From: Bacteroidia bacterium
GTDB lineage: Bacteria; Bacteroidota; Bacteroidia; Bacteroidales; Dysgonomonadaceae
NCBI GenBank assembly: GCA_030539475.1
Contig: JAUNRY010000073.1
Span: 1-9,320 of the forward strand
DNA: 9,320 nucleotides
Reading direction: 5' to 3'
This document shows, one piece after another, positions 1-6,532 of this stretch. The notes under the pieces are model-generated. The model saw only the letters and a program-made list of their open reading frames with translations, searched no databases and was not told where the DNA came from. A program made the translations under genes and the position numbers. How positions within the stretch are numbered: the stretch's first letter is position 1; each line of letters opens with the position of its first letter.

Positions 1-2
1 TG

Positions 3-95
3 GTGAAATCGCATTTAGACACGGCGAAACAACGTGCCGAGCAGGCGAAGAGAAAGAAGGAGGAGGATACGGCGGAGGAGGGTAGTGGGGAATAG
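3..95 (+). CDS. C-terminal tail of an unidentified protein (partial, enters from the left)
   Basis: An open frame runs from the left edge (first full codon at base 3) to a TAG at 93-95, giving about 30 residues. The translated tail is very hydrophilic and rich in Lys, Glu, Arg and Ala, with no Cys, Trp or Pro, as in a helical or disordered charged C-terminus. The other two plus frames give either an immediate stop or a Gly-rich string that looks less like protein. The gene would converge on mfd, leaving an 80-base spacer with hairpins between the two stops. No domain is visible in the fragment, so I assign no function. It could also be a chance open frame, since 30 codons in GC-rich DNA is not strong evidence. 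Confidence 0.45.
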   Translation: MKSHLDTAKQRAEQAKRKKEEDTAEEGSGE

Positions 96-113
96 ATGCG
101 GGGGGTGTTGAGG

Positions 114-167
114 CTTCGAGTTGGAGCTTGAAGGACCCGGACTGAAACTTCGAGTTGGAACTCGAAG
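114..167. repeat. Two related 20-base hairpin units between convergent genes
   Basis: Two units begin with the same 12 bases (cttcgagttgga) and end in aag, at 114-133 and 148-167, spaced 34 bases start to start. The second is a perfect inverted repeat: 9-base arms cttcgagtt and aactcgaag around a GG loop. The first pairs over the same 9 positions only if two G-U pairs are allowed in plus-strand RNA; in minus-strand RNA those positions become C-A mismatches. There is no T-tract on either side. The position, just after the left gene and 9 bases past the mfd stop, fits a bidirectional 3'-end structure or a small REP-like pair. The role is inferred. Confidence 0.5.
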
Positions 168-175
168 CACCCGAT

Positions 176-3100
176 TTAAGCGCGCGATATTTCTTCCAGC
201 ACGGCCACTGCCGTTTCCACATTGGTTATGTGCTTGATAACCACGGAGCGTTTTTTGCCTTTCTCGCGCAGTTGGCACTGCCGAGGATGCGTTTGGATGT
301 ATTGCAGCAGTTTATCGAAAGCGGCGGAGCGGTAGTACGGCGATTCGGCATCGGAGATGAGGAACAGCGTCATTTGCCCGGTTTTCAGGAAAAGCTTTTC
401 TATGCCCAGCGATTTAGCCAAGCGGCGTAGCCGCACAATGCGGATAAGCTCGCGCCCCTGCGCCGGGATTTTGCCGAAACGGTCTTCCAGCCGTTGGGTG
501 AAATCGAGGATCTGGGTTTCGGTTTCCATATTGTCCAGCTCGCGGTATATGGCCACACGCTCGGCATCGTTGGGAATGTAGGAAACCGGGAACATCAGTT
601 CCAGGTCGCTTTCCACGGGCACATCGTCCACAAAATCTTCGTCTCTTTCCGCTTTTTGTTGCTGCTGTTCCCGGTATAAGTCGGTAAATTCTTCCTTGCG
701 AAGTTCCTGCACGGCCTCGGCAAGTATTTTCTGATAGGTTTCGTAACCCAAATCGGCAATAAAACCGCTTTGCTCGGCGCCCAGCAGGTTTCCCGCCCCG
801 CGAATGTCCAAATCCTGCATCGCGATGTGGATGCCGCTTCCCAGCTCCGAAAAGTTTTCGATGGCTTGCAGCCGGCGGCGCGAGTCGGTGCTGAGCGTGT
901 ACAGCGGCGGCGCCATCAGGTAGCAAAACGCTTTGCGGTTGCTGCGCCCCACGCGTCCGCGCAGCTGGTGGAGGTCGCTCAACCCGAAGTTCTGCGCGTT
1001 TATCACGATAATGGTGTTTACGTTGGGCATATCTATTCCGGATTCGATGATGGTGGTGGCGAGCAGCACATCGTATTCGTGATTGAGGAAATCGGCGATA
1101 ACGGTTTCCAGTTTTTTCGGATCCATTTGCCCGTGGCCAACCGCCGTGCGAATATCCGGCACTTCGCGTTTGAGCAGCGCCTCCATTTCATAAATGTTCT
1201 GAATGCGGTTGTTGACGATGAAAACCTGCCCGTTGCGGCTCACTTCGTAGTTGATGGCCTCTTTCATCACTTCCACGTCGAAGGTGTGCACCTCGGTTTG
1301 CACCGGGTATCGGTTGGGTGGGGGGGTGTTGATGGTGGAAAAATCGCGCGACCCCATCAGCGAGAACTGCAATGTGCGCGGAATGGGCGTGGCGGTCATT
1401 GTGAGCGTATCGATATTGCTTTTCAGCTGCTTGAGCTTTTCTTTGACGGAAACGCCGAATTTTTGCTCTTCGTCTATAATCAGCAATCCCAGGTCGTTGA
1501 ACTGTATGTCTTTTCCCACCAACCGGTGCGTGCCGATGATGATGTCTGTTTTCCCTTCCTTTAAATCGGCCAGTATCTGTTTTTGTTCTTTCGATGAGCG
1601 CGCACGGCTCAGGTAGTCAACCTTCACGGGGAAATCGGACAGCCTGCCGCTAAACGTTTTATAATGCTGGGTGGCCAGCACGGTGGTAGGAACCAGAACG
1701 GCGGTTTGTTTGCCGTCGGTGGCCGCTTTAAAGGCGGCGCGCACGGCCACTTCGGTTTTCCCGAACCCCACGTCGCCGCACACCAGCCTGTCCATAGGCG
1801 ACTGGCTTTCCATATCGGCTTTTATGTCTTGCGTGGCTTTCAGCTGGTCGGGCGTGTCTTCGTACATAAACGACGCTTCCAGCTCGGTTTGCAGGTAGGT
1901 ATCTTTGGAGTAGGAAAATCCTTTTTCGCTCTGGCGTTGGGCGTACAATTTAATCAAATCGCGCGCGATGTCCTTTATCTTCGATTTGGTTTTCGCTTTG
2001 GTGCGCTCCCAGGCGCCCGATCCCAGCTTGTTGAGTTGCGGCGATTCTCCTTCTTTGCCTTTGTATTTCGATATTTTGTGCAGCGAGTGGATGGACACGA
2101 AGACCGCGTCGTTGTTCAGGTACGTGAGTTTGATGACTTCCTGCACGGTTTCGCCGATGCGCAGCCGGACCAATCCGGCAAATTTGCCGATGCCGTGGTC
2201 CATATGCACCACAAAATCGCCTTGCTGGAGCTGGTTGAGTTCTTTGAGCGTGAGCGCGATTTTGCCCGACCGGGCTTTGTCGGATTTCAGGTTGTATTTG
2301 TGGAAGCGGTTGAATATCTGATGGTCGGTGAAACAGCAGATTTTCAATGACTCGTCGGAGAATCCTTCGTGCAGCGTTTTGTTTATGGGCGTGAAGGGGA
2401 TGTTGTCGCCCCGGTCATCGAAGATGGCGCGCAAGCGCTGGTGCTGCTTTTCGCTGTCGCTGAGTATATATAATGTGTAGCCGTTTTGCAGGAAATGTTT
2501 CAGGGAATCCGATATGAGGTCGAAATTCTTTTGAAAAAGCGGTTGCGGCGTGGTTTCGAACGTGAGGACGGCATCGGGTGTATCGAGTAGTTTTGTGTCG
2601 AAACGCAGGTGCGTGAACGGTTGTATGGCTTGCAGGAACTCGTTTTTCGAGAGTAAATCGGCTTTTACCCATTCTTCGTTGCTTACATCGATGCTTAATT
2701 CGTCGTTGTGGATGCTCTCCACGCGGCTCTCTATCCAGCGAATATCTTCCACGCCTACCACCGTTTCCGGAGGAAGGGATTCGAAAAGCGACGCGTTCTT
2801 GCGCTTGTTTTTACCAAATTCCGGAACGATGCGGATTTGGGTGAACTTTTCTTTCGAGAGTTGGCTCTCCACTTCGAAACTGCGGATGGTTTCCACTTCG
2901 TCGCCAAAAAAATCGATGCGGTACGGCAGTTCGTTGGAAAACGAGAATACGTCCAGAATACTTCCACGCGTAGCGTACTGCCCCGGTTCGTAAACATAGT
3001 CCACGTAAGTGAATCCGTAGGAGTCCAGCACTTCCGACACAAAACCGGAATCCACCTGCTCGCCCACCGACAGCTTTAGCGTGTTTTCCTGCAAGGTGGT

Positions 3101-3511
3101 TTGCGAAACTGTTTTTTCGGCCAACGCATCGGGAAACGAAACGATAAATAGCGGAAAATTGTTGCCTTGCAGCCGGCTCAATACCTCGGTGCGGAGAATT
3201 TCGTTGGCCGCGTCAATTTGTCCGTATTTTGCCGCCCGCTTGAATGCCGACGGAAAGAAAAGAATGTGTTGTGAACCCAGAATTTGGGAAACGTCGTGGT
3301 AGAAATACCCGGCTGTTTCCAGATCGTTGAGGATAAAAAGATACGTTTGAGGCCGTTTAGTGTAAAGCGTTGCGGAGAAAAGCGCACGCGACGAGCCGTG
3401 CAAACCCTTTACCGAAAGTGTTTTTACCTCTTTCAGTAACTTGTTTGCCGCCGCCAGGTTGGGATGAACCTCCAGGATTCGGAGCAATTGGGTGATGTCT
3501 GAACTCATCAT
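176..3511 (-). CDS. mfd: Mfd, transcription-repair coupling factor (TRCF)
   Basis: Mfd is an ATP-dependent DNA translocase that pushes stalled RNA polymerase off damaged template strands and recruits UvrA. The 1111-residue product is close to the usual length (about 1100-1170). Visible in order: a UvrB-like N-terminal region with RGSILDVF at residues 182-189; the RNA polymerase-interacting domain with the VVHMDHGIGKF stretch near 435-445; Walker A GDVGFGKTE at 579-587; DEEQ at 680-683; TATPIPR at 706-712; motif VI QLRGRVGRS at 849-857; and the C-terminal TRCF domain from about 970. The frame opens at a TTG (3535), but that codon lies inside the -7 promoter box, so I start at the first of two adjacent ATGs (3511; the other is 3508). 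The gene is divergent from the toxin-antitoxin operon. All helicase motifs are intact. Confidence 0.97.
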   Translation of the reverse strand: MMSSDITQLLRILEVHPNLAAANKLLKEVKTLSVKGLHGSSRALFSATLYTKRPQTYLFILNDLETAGYFYHDVSQILGSQHILFFPSAFKRAAKYGQIDAANEILRTEVLSRLQGNNFPLFIVSFPDALAEKTVSQTTLQENTLKLSVGEQVDSGFVSEVLDSYGFTYVDYVYEPGQYATRGSILDVFSFSNELPYRIDFFGDEVETIRSFEVESQLSKEKFTQIRIVPEFGKNKRKNASLFESLPPETVVGVEDIRWIESRVESIHNDELSIDVSNEEWVKADLLSKNEFLQAIQPFTHLRFDTKLLDTPDAVLTFETTPQPLFQKNFDLISDSLKHFLQNGYTLYILSDSEKQHQRLRAIFDDRGDNIPFTPINKTLHEGFSDESLKICCFTDHQIFNRFHKYNLKSDKARSGKIALTLKELNQLQQGDFVVHMDHGIGKFAGLVRLRIGETVQEVIKLTYLNNDAVFVSIHSLHKISKYKGKEGESPQLNKLGSGAWERTKAKTKSKIKDIARDLIKLYAQRQSEKGFSYSKDTYLQTELEASFMYEDTPDQLKATQDIKADMESQSPMDRLVCGDVGFGKTEVAVRAAFKAATDGKQTAVLVPTTVLATQHYKTFSGRLSDFPVKVDYLSRARSSKEQKQILADLKEGKTDIIIGTHRLVGKDIQFNDLGLLIIDEEQKFGVSVKEKLKQLKSNIDTLTMTATPIPRTLQFSLMGSRDFSTINTPPPNRYPVQTEVHTFDVEVMKEAINYEVSRNGQVFIVNNRIQNIYEMEALLKREVPDIRTAVGHGQMDPKKLETVIADFLNHEYDVLLATTIIESGIDMPNVNTIIVINAQNFGLSDLHQLRGRVGRSNRKAFCYLMAPPLYTLSTDSRRRLQAIENFSELGSGIHIAMQDLDIRGAGNLLGAEQSGFIADLGYETYQKILAEAVQELRKEEFTDLYREQQQQKAERDEDFVDDVPVESDLELMFPVSYIPNDAERVAIYRELDNMETETQILDFTQRLEDRFGKIPAQGRELIRIVRLRRLAKSLGIEKLFLKTGQMTLFLISDAESPYYRSAAFDKLLQYIQTHPRQCQLREKGKKRSVVIKHITNVETAVAVLEEISRA

Positions 3512-3524
3512 ATAAATTCGGGGG

Positions 3525-3532
3525 CAAAGATA
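3525..3532 (-). promoter_or_regulatory. Bacteroidetes-type -7 box for mfd
   Basis: On the minus strand this reads TATCTTTG, a match to the Bacteroidetes TAnnTTTG -7 element. Transcription would start about 7 bases downstream, leaving a leader of only about 5-10 bases before the ATG pair at 3511/3508. No TTTG -33 box is present at the normal 19-20 base spacing, so the promoter may be weak or rely on the -7 element. The box also rules out the more upstream TTG at 3535 as a start. Confidence 0.65.
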
Positions 3533-3538
3533 CAAAGA

Positions 3539-3569
3539 ATTTACGATTGGCGATTTTGGATTTACGATT
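3539..3569. repeat. Short degenerate direct repeat upstream of mfd
   Basis: The 10-mer atttacgatt occurs at 3539-3548 and again at 3560-3569, a 21-base period, with a partial cgatttt copy between. This low-complexity pattern lies just upstream of the mfd -7 box. It could be an intergenic micro-repeat or a regulatory direct repeat; the sequence alone does not decide. Confidence 0.4.
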
Positions 3570-3628
3570 TCTTTGCAACCTTGTGCCGCGTCTGACGGAT
3601 TGTCTGGCGCATTAATAAATGAAAATTA

Positions 3629-3660
3629 TTTGATTTCGAACAAAATAATTTCTAATTTTG
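3629..3660 (+). promoter_or_regulatory. Promoter of the Xre-RES operon
   Basis: TTTG at 3629-3632 and TAATTTTG at 3653-3660 match the Bacteroidetes -33 and -7 elements (TTTG and TAnnTTTG) with a 20-base spacer, which is close to optimal. The transcription start would fall near 3667, about 19 bases before the antitoxin ATG at 3686. The leader is A/T-rich with no Shine-Dalgarno sequence, as is usual in this phylum. Confidence 0.75.
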
Positions 3661-3663
3661 TTC
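3638..3663. promoter_or_regulatory. Probable autoregulatory operator of the Xre-RES operon
   Basis: A perfect inverted repeat has 9-base arms gaacaaaat (3638-3646) and attttgttc (3655-3663) around an 8-base centre. It covers the promoter spacer and the whole -7 box, so a bound dimer would block RNA polymerase. Xre/ParS antitoxins of this family are known to repress their own operons through palindromes at the promoter. Assignment to this antitoxin is inferred from position and symmetry. Confidence 0.65.
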
Positions 3664-3691
3664 AAATGATAAAATAAATAATCAAATGATA
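3662..3691 (+). repeat. Ten-base direct repeat at the antitoxin start
   Basis: The sequence tcaaatgata occurs at 3662-3671 and 3682-3691, exactly 20 bases apart, with the true start codon (3686-3688) inside the second copy. The core TCAAAT is also found inverted at 3628-3633, next to the -33 box. A spacing of about two helical turns would place both copies on one DNA face. They may be secondary operator half-sites, or simply a local duplication of the start region: the first copy carries an ATG with only two further codons before a stop. Confidence 0.45.
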
Positions 3692-4144
3692 GCAACGGGA
3701 GGAGTAACTTTAAAGCATTACAGGAAACTGGCCGATATTATAGGAAACAAAAATATCCAAGGCAAAATAGAAAGCCCTTTTGATTTTATCGTTATTGCCA
3801 ATGCCGGAATTAAAGCATCGGCAATACGTAAATTCAGCGCTTATTTCGATCTCTCCAGAAACAGAACAGCTCAAATGTTGAATATCTCGGAGCCCACATT
3901 GTATAGATGGACAAAGTCTGACAAGAATCTGGAACGCAACTTTTCTGTAACCTTGATAGAAAAAACCGATCTGTTTTTGTATGGCGAAGAGATTTTTGGC
4001 AACAAACAACGTTTCTTTCAATGGCTTGCTTTGCCAAACACGGCATTGGGCGGAATGGAGCCGCAGGAGTTGATAGAGATTCCGGAAGGAGTGTCTAAGG
4101 TGAGGGATTTACTCGGAAGAATTGAATACGGTGTTTACAGCTAA
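3686..4144 (+). CDS. xre: Xre/MbcA/ParS-type antitoxin (DUF2384) of a RES toxin module
   Basis: This 152-residue protein has the layout of antitoxins paired with RES toxins. After an N-terminal region there is an Xre-like helix-turn-helix at about residues 54-78 (the stretch containing SRNRTAQMLNISEPTLYRW). The C-terminal MbcA/ParS (DUF2384) toxin-binding domain spans about 98-152, with the hallmark WLALPNTALGG and a final RIEYGV. The family neutralises the toxin by occluding its active-site cleft, and its HTH represses the operon. The stop at 4142-4144 lies 3 bases before the toxin ATG, so the two are probably translationally coupled. The start at 3686 suits the promoter at 3629-3660. Hand counting over 3721-3960 gives 93 G+C in 240 (39%), well below the flanking genes, which suggests acquisition by transfer. 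The partner gene makes the assignment firm. Confidence 0.93.
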   Translation: MIATGGVTLKHYRKLADIIGNKNIQGKIESPFDFIVIANAGIKASAIRKFSAYFDLSRNRTAQMLNISEPTLYRWTKSDKNLERNFSVTLIEKTDLFLYGEEIFGNKQRFFQWLALPNTALGGMEPQELIEIPEGVSKVRDLLGRIEYGVYS

Positions 4145-4147
4145 GCC

Positions 4148-4600
4148 ATGTTGGTTTATAGAATAACAGGCAAAAAATACGCGGACGATCTCACAGGAAC
4201 AGGCGCCGCTATAGTTGGCGGACGCTGGAATAAAAAAGGAACGCCCGTTCTTTATACCGGTGAAAGTAAGGAGATTGCCCTTTTGGAGACGATTGTGCAT
4301 ATCCCGCCTTTGCTGGTTCCCGATTTGGATATAATAACGCTTGAAATTCCTGACAACTCCATTTTTGCCGTTACTGTTGAAATGCTGCCCAAAAATTGGA
4401 AATCGTATCCTGCACCGCTTGTCCTTGCTGAAATAGGAGAAGATTGGGTAAGGCGAAGAGAATCAATTGCGATGAGGGTTCCGAGTTGTATCATTCATAC
4501 TTCGCATAATTTTATTCTCAATTGTCGTCATCCTGAGTTCTCGAAAGTTAAGTTGGTTGACAAACAAAATTTTGAATTTGATTCAAGGCTGAAGAAATAG
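4148..4600 (+). CDS. res: RES-domain toxin
   Basis: A 150-residue single-domain protein, typical for RES toxins. Family landmarks: YRI at 4-6; GGRWN at 24-28 with the conserved Arg at 26; TPVLYTGES at 32-40; ALLE ending at Glu47; and VPS at 111-113 followed by a HNFILNCRHPEF segment at 120-131, the usual NxLLNPxHP-like motif with Cys in place of Pro. The Arg, Glu and Ser that name the family are therefore all present (my assignment: R26, E47, S113). Studied RES toxins either degrade NAD+ (MbcT of Mycobacterium; Xre-RES systems of Proteobacteria) or ADP-ribosylate a target (ParT); which applies here cannot be read from the sequence. It has no signal peptide or membrane segment, so it is cytoplasmic. 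It follows the antitoxin by 3 bases. The gene looks intact and probably encodes an active enzyme. Confidence 0.92.
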   Translation: MLVYRITGKKYADDLTGTGAAIVGGRWNKKGTPVLYTGESKEIALLETIVHIPPLLVPDLDIITLEIPDNSIFAVTVEMLPKNWKSYPAPLVLAEIGEDWVRRRESIAMRVPSCIIHTSHNFILNCRHPEFSKVKLVDKQNFEFDSRLKK

Positions 4601-4695
4601 ATGTGCGGTGTCCGCGTGAGCCTGTAAAATCAGCTTTATCGTGCTCAACATTTCCCCAAAAAACATCTTTTCTCATGAATTTCACTTAAAATTAT

Positions 4696-4703
4696 TATCT
4701 TTG
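4696..4703 (+). promoter_or_regulatory. Bacteroidetes-type -7 box for the glycogen operon
   Basis: TATCTTTG matches TAnnTTTG, with the expected transcription start near 4710 and a leader of about 17-23 bases before the ATGs at 4727/4733. A good TTTG -33 element is not seen at standard spacing; the nearest T-rich stretch (4668-4671) is slightly too far upstream. This 126-base spacer between the RES toxin and the synthase holds nothing else convincing. Confidence 0.6.
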
Positions 4704-4726
4704 CATCATAAAAATTACAGTTTCTT

Positions 4727-6424
4727 ATGCAAATGGATGCAAAGCACACTCCCGATTATATTTTCGAAACAAGCTGGGAGGTGTGTAACAAGGTTGGCGG
4801 TATTTACACCGTTTTATCGACACGAGCGAAATCATTACAAAAACTCTATAAAGACCGGATATTTTTTATTGGCCCCGATGTGCTGAAAGAATCAGAAAAT
4901 CCGTGGTTTATAGAAGAAACTGAATTGTATGCCTCCTGGCGGGAATTCGCGCGGATAAATCAAAACCTGGAGATTAGAGCCGGACGCTGGGACGTTCCCG
5001 GCAAACCCATTGTATTTCTCCTAAAATTCGATCGCTTTTTTGAAAAAAAGAACCATATTTATTCCGAAATGTGGCTCGATTTCGGCGTGGACTCCATGCT
5101 CGCCTACGGCGATTACGACCAATCGTCGATGTTTGCTTATGCCTCCGGCGTGGTTATGGAGAGTTTTTACCGGTTTCATCACCTGGAAGCCGATAACGTT
5201 ATCGCGCATTTCAACGAGTGGCAGCTCGGCATGGGCGCGCTGTACATCAAGAAGTACGTGCCCAAAATAGCCACGGTTTTCACCACCCACGCCACCGGAA
5301 TGGGACGCTCCATTGCCGGAAACGGCTTGCCGCTCTACAACAACCTGAAAAGTTACAACGGCGACCAGATGGCGCGCCAACTGAATATGGTGGCCAAACA
5401 CTCTATCGAAAAAAAAGCCGCGCAGCAGGTAGATTGCTTTACCACCGTAAGCGATATAACCGCGCAGGAATGCGCGCAGTTCCTTCAACGCCATCCGGAT
5501 GTGGTTACGCCCAACGGGTTTGAAAAAGGATTTATTCCCAAAGGATTAAACTACCGCCGCACCCGAAAAAAAGCGCGCGAAACGCTGTTGAATGTCGCGG
5601 AAAAATTGCTGGGGCATAACGTGCATCCCGACGCATTGCTGGTTGGAATAAGCGGGCGCTACGAATACAAGAATAAAGGCATTGACGTTTTTATTGATGC
5701 CTTAGATAATCTTCGGCGGATGCCGCAATTGTCTAAAGACGTTATCGCGTTCATAATGATTCCCGCCTGGATAAAGGGGCCGAGAAAAGATTTACAAGCG
5801 GCCTTGTTTGCGCCGGAGGAGAAAAGAAAGAAGAAATTAGCCAACGATTGTCCTTACATCACGCATCAGTTGCACGACATAGCCAACGACAGAATTGTGA
5901 ACTACCTGAAATATTTAGGCTTTTGCAATGCCGAGAACGAACGGGTGAAAGTTATTTTCGTGCCCTCGTACCTAAACGGGAACGACGGGATTTTCAACAC
6001 AGATTACTACAACTTACTCATCGGCCTGGATGTTTCCGTTTTTCCGTCGTATTACGAGCCGTGGGGCTACACGCCGCACGAAAGCGTGGCTTTTGCCATT
6101 CCCACCATCACCACAACGCTCGCCGGATTCGGCGTTTGGGCTAAAAAACACGGCGACGAAGTGAAAGGCCTGGACGATGGCGTGCAGGTAATTTATCGCG
6201 ACGACAGCAACCACATGGAAGTAGCGGAAGAAATTGCTACCACCCTTTACGATTTCACGCTCAAAAGCATCGATCAGGTAAACGTGTTGAAAAAAATTGC
6301 TGCGGAACTATCCGACAGGGCCGATTGGGCGCACTTTATAACTCATTATCAGGAAGCGTATAGCAAAGCCTTGCACAATTCTTTCATCAGATTATCGAAG
6401 CCCGCAAAGTACAAAACGGAATAA
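4727..6424 (+). CDS. Glycogen synthase, eukaryote-like GT3 family
   Basis: This 565-residue enzyme extends alpha-1,4-glucan from a sugar nucleotide. It is GT3, the family of fungal and animal glycogen synthase, not the common bacterial GT5 GlgA. GT3 landmarks are KVGG at 22-25 within FETSWEVCNKVGGIYTV, FTTHAT at 185-190, VTPNG at 260-264, and FPSYYEPWGYTPHE at 439-452, in which E444 and E452 keep the E-x7-E spacing of the catalytic acids in the yeast enzyme. Family members use UDP-glucose; the donor here is inferred. At about 565 residues it lacks the C-terminal phosphorylation tail of the roughly 700-residue eukaryotic enzymes. The segment matching the glucose-6-phosphate arginine cluster (about 515-534) has almost no Arg. 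The start is M1 (4727) or M3 (4733), both just downstream of the -7 box. The phosphorylase gene follows after 108 bases. I give no symbol because glgA usually means GT5. Confidence 0.95.
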   Translation: MQMDAKHTPDYIFETSWEVCNKVGGIYTVLSTRAKSLQKLYKDRIFFIGPDVLKESENPWFIEETELYASWREFARINQNLEIRAGRWDVPGKPIVFLLKFDRFFEKKNHIYSEMWLDFGVDSMLAYGDYDQSSMFAYASGVVMESFYRFHHLEADNVIAHFNEWQLGMGALYIKKYVPKIATVFTTHATGMGRSIAGNGLPLYNNLKSYNGDQMARQLNMVAKHSIEKKAAQQVDCFTTVSDITAQECAQFLQRHPDVVTPNGFEKGFIPKGLNYRRTRKKARETLLNVAEKLLGHNVHPDALLVGISGRYEYKNKGIDVFIDALDNLRRMPQLSKDVIAFIMIPAWIKGPRKDLQAALFAPEEKRKKKLANDCPYITHQLHDIANDRIVNYLKYLGFCNAENERVKVIFVPSYLNGNDGIFNTDYYNLLIGLDVSVFPSYYEPWGYTPHESVAFAIPTITTTLAGFGVWAKKHGDEVKGLDDGVQVIYRDDSNHMEVAEEIATTLYDFTLKSIDQVNVLKKIAAELSDRADWAHFITHYQEAYSKALHNSFIRLSKPAKYKTE

Positions 6425-6429
6425 ATTTG
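6422..6429 (+). promoter_or_regulatory. Weak candidate internal -7 box before glgP
   Basis: TAAATTTG matches TAnnTTTG and overlaps the synthase stop codon, but no TTTG lies at the -33 position. If used, it would give glgP its own transcript with a leader of nearly 100 bases. The match may be chance in A/T-rich sequence. Confidence 0.25.
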
Positions 6430-6465
6430 CATAAAATACAGACATTAGTCAACAGATAACAGACT

Positions 6466-6507
6466 TCAAACGTTAAACATCAAACATGGAACGTTTATAC
6501 GTCAAAC
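6466..6507. repeat. Low-complexity repeat with an inverted pair before glgP
   Basis: The hexamer tcaaac occurs at 6466-6471, 6480-6485 and 6502-6507. An inverted pair aaacgtt (6468-6474) and aacgttt (6490-6496) encloses 15 bases. The rest of the 108-base spacer is A-rich with no Shine-Dalgarno sequence. The pattern resembles short degenerate intergenic repeats rather than a clear operator. Confidence 0.4.
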
Positions 6508-6532
6508 ATAAAAAACAAAACCGAAATAAACA

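Noticed and set aside
1320..1326. A run of seven G in mfd (C7 in the coding strand) as a possible phase-variable tract
   Set aside because: It encodes the in-frame TPPPN stretch of an intact enzyme, is short, and phase variation of a housekeeping repair factor is unlikely without strain data.
770..1564. A 264-codon plus-strand open frame and several other long frames (for example 1664-2350, 414-926) inside mfd
   Set aside because: They overlap a gene with intact helicase motifs in every segment, have His/Val/Phe-heavy composition typical of antisense shadows of GC-rich coding DNA, and show no family motif.
3666..3677. Three-codon upstream frame (ATG ATA AAA TAA) before the antitoxin as a regulatory leader peptide
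   Set aside because: It falls at about the predicted transcription start and is most simply explained by the 10-base direct repeat.
4605..4615. Small hairpin gcgg-tgt-ccgc just after the RES toxin stop as a terminator
   Set aside because: Only 4 strong base pairs plus weak G-U extensions, and no T-tract follows.
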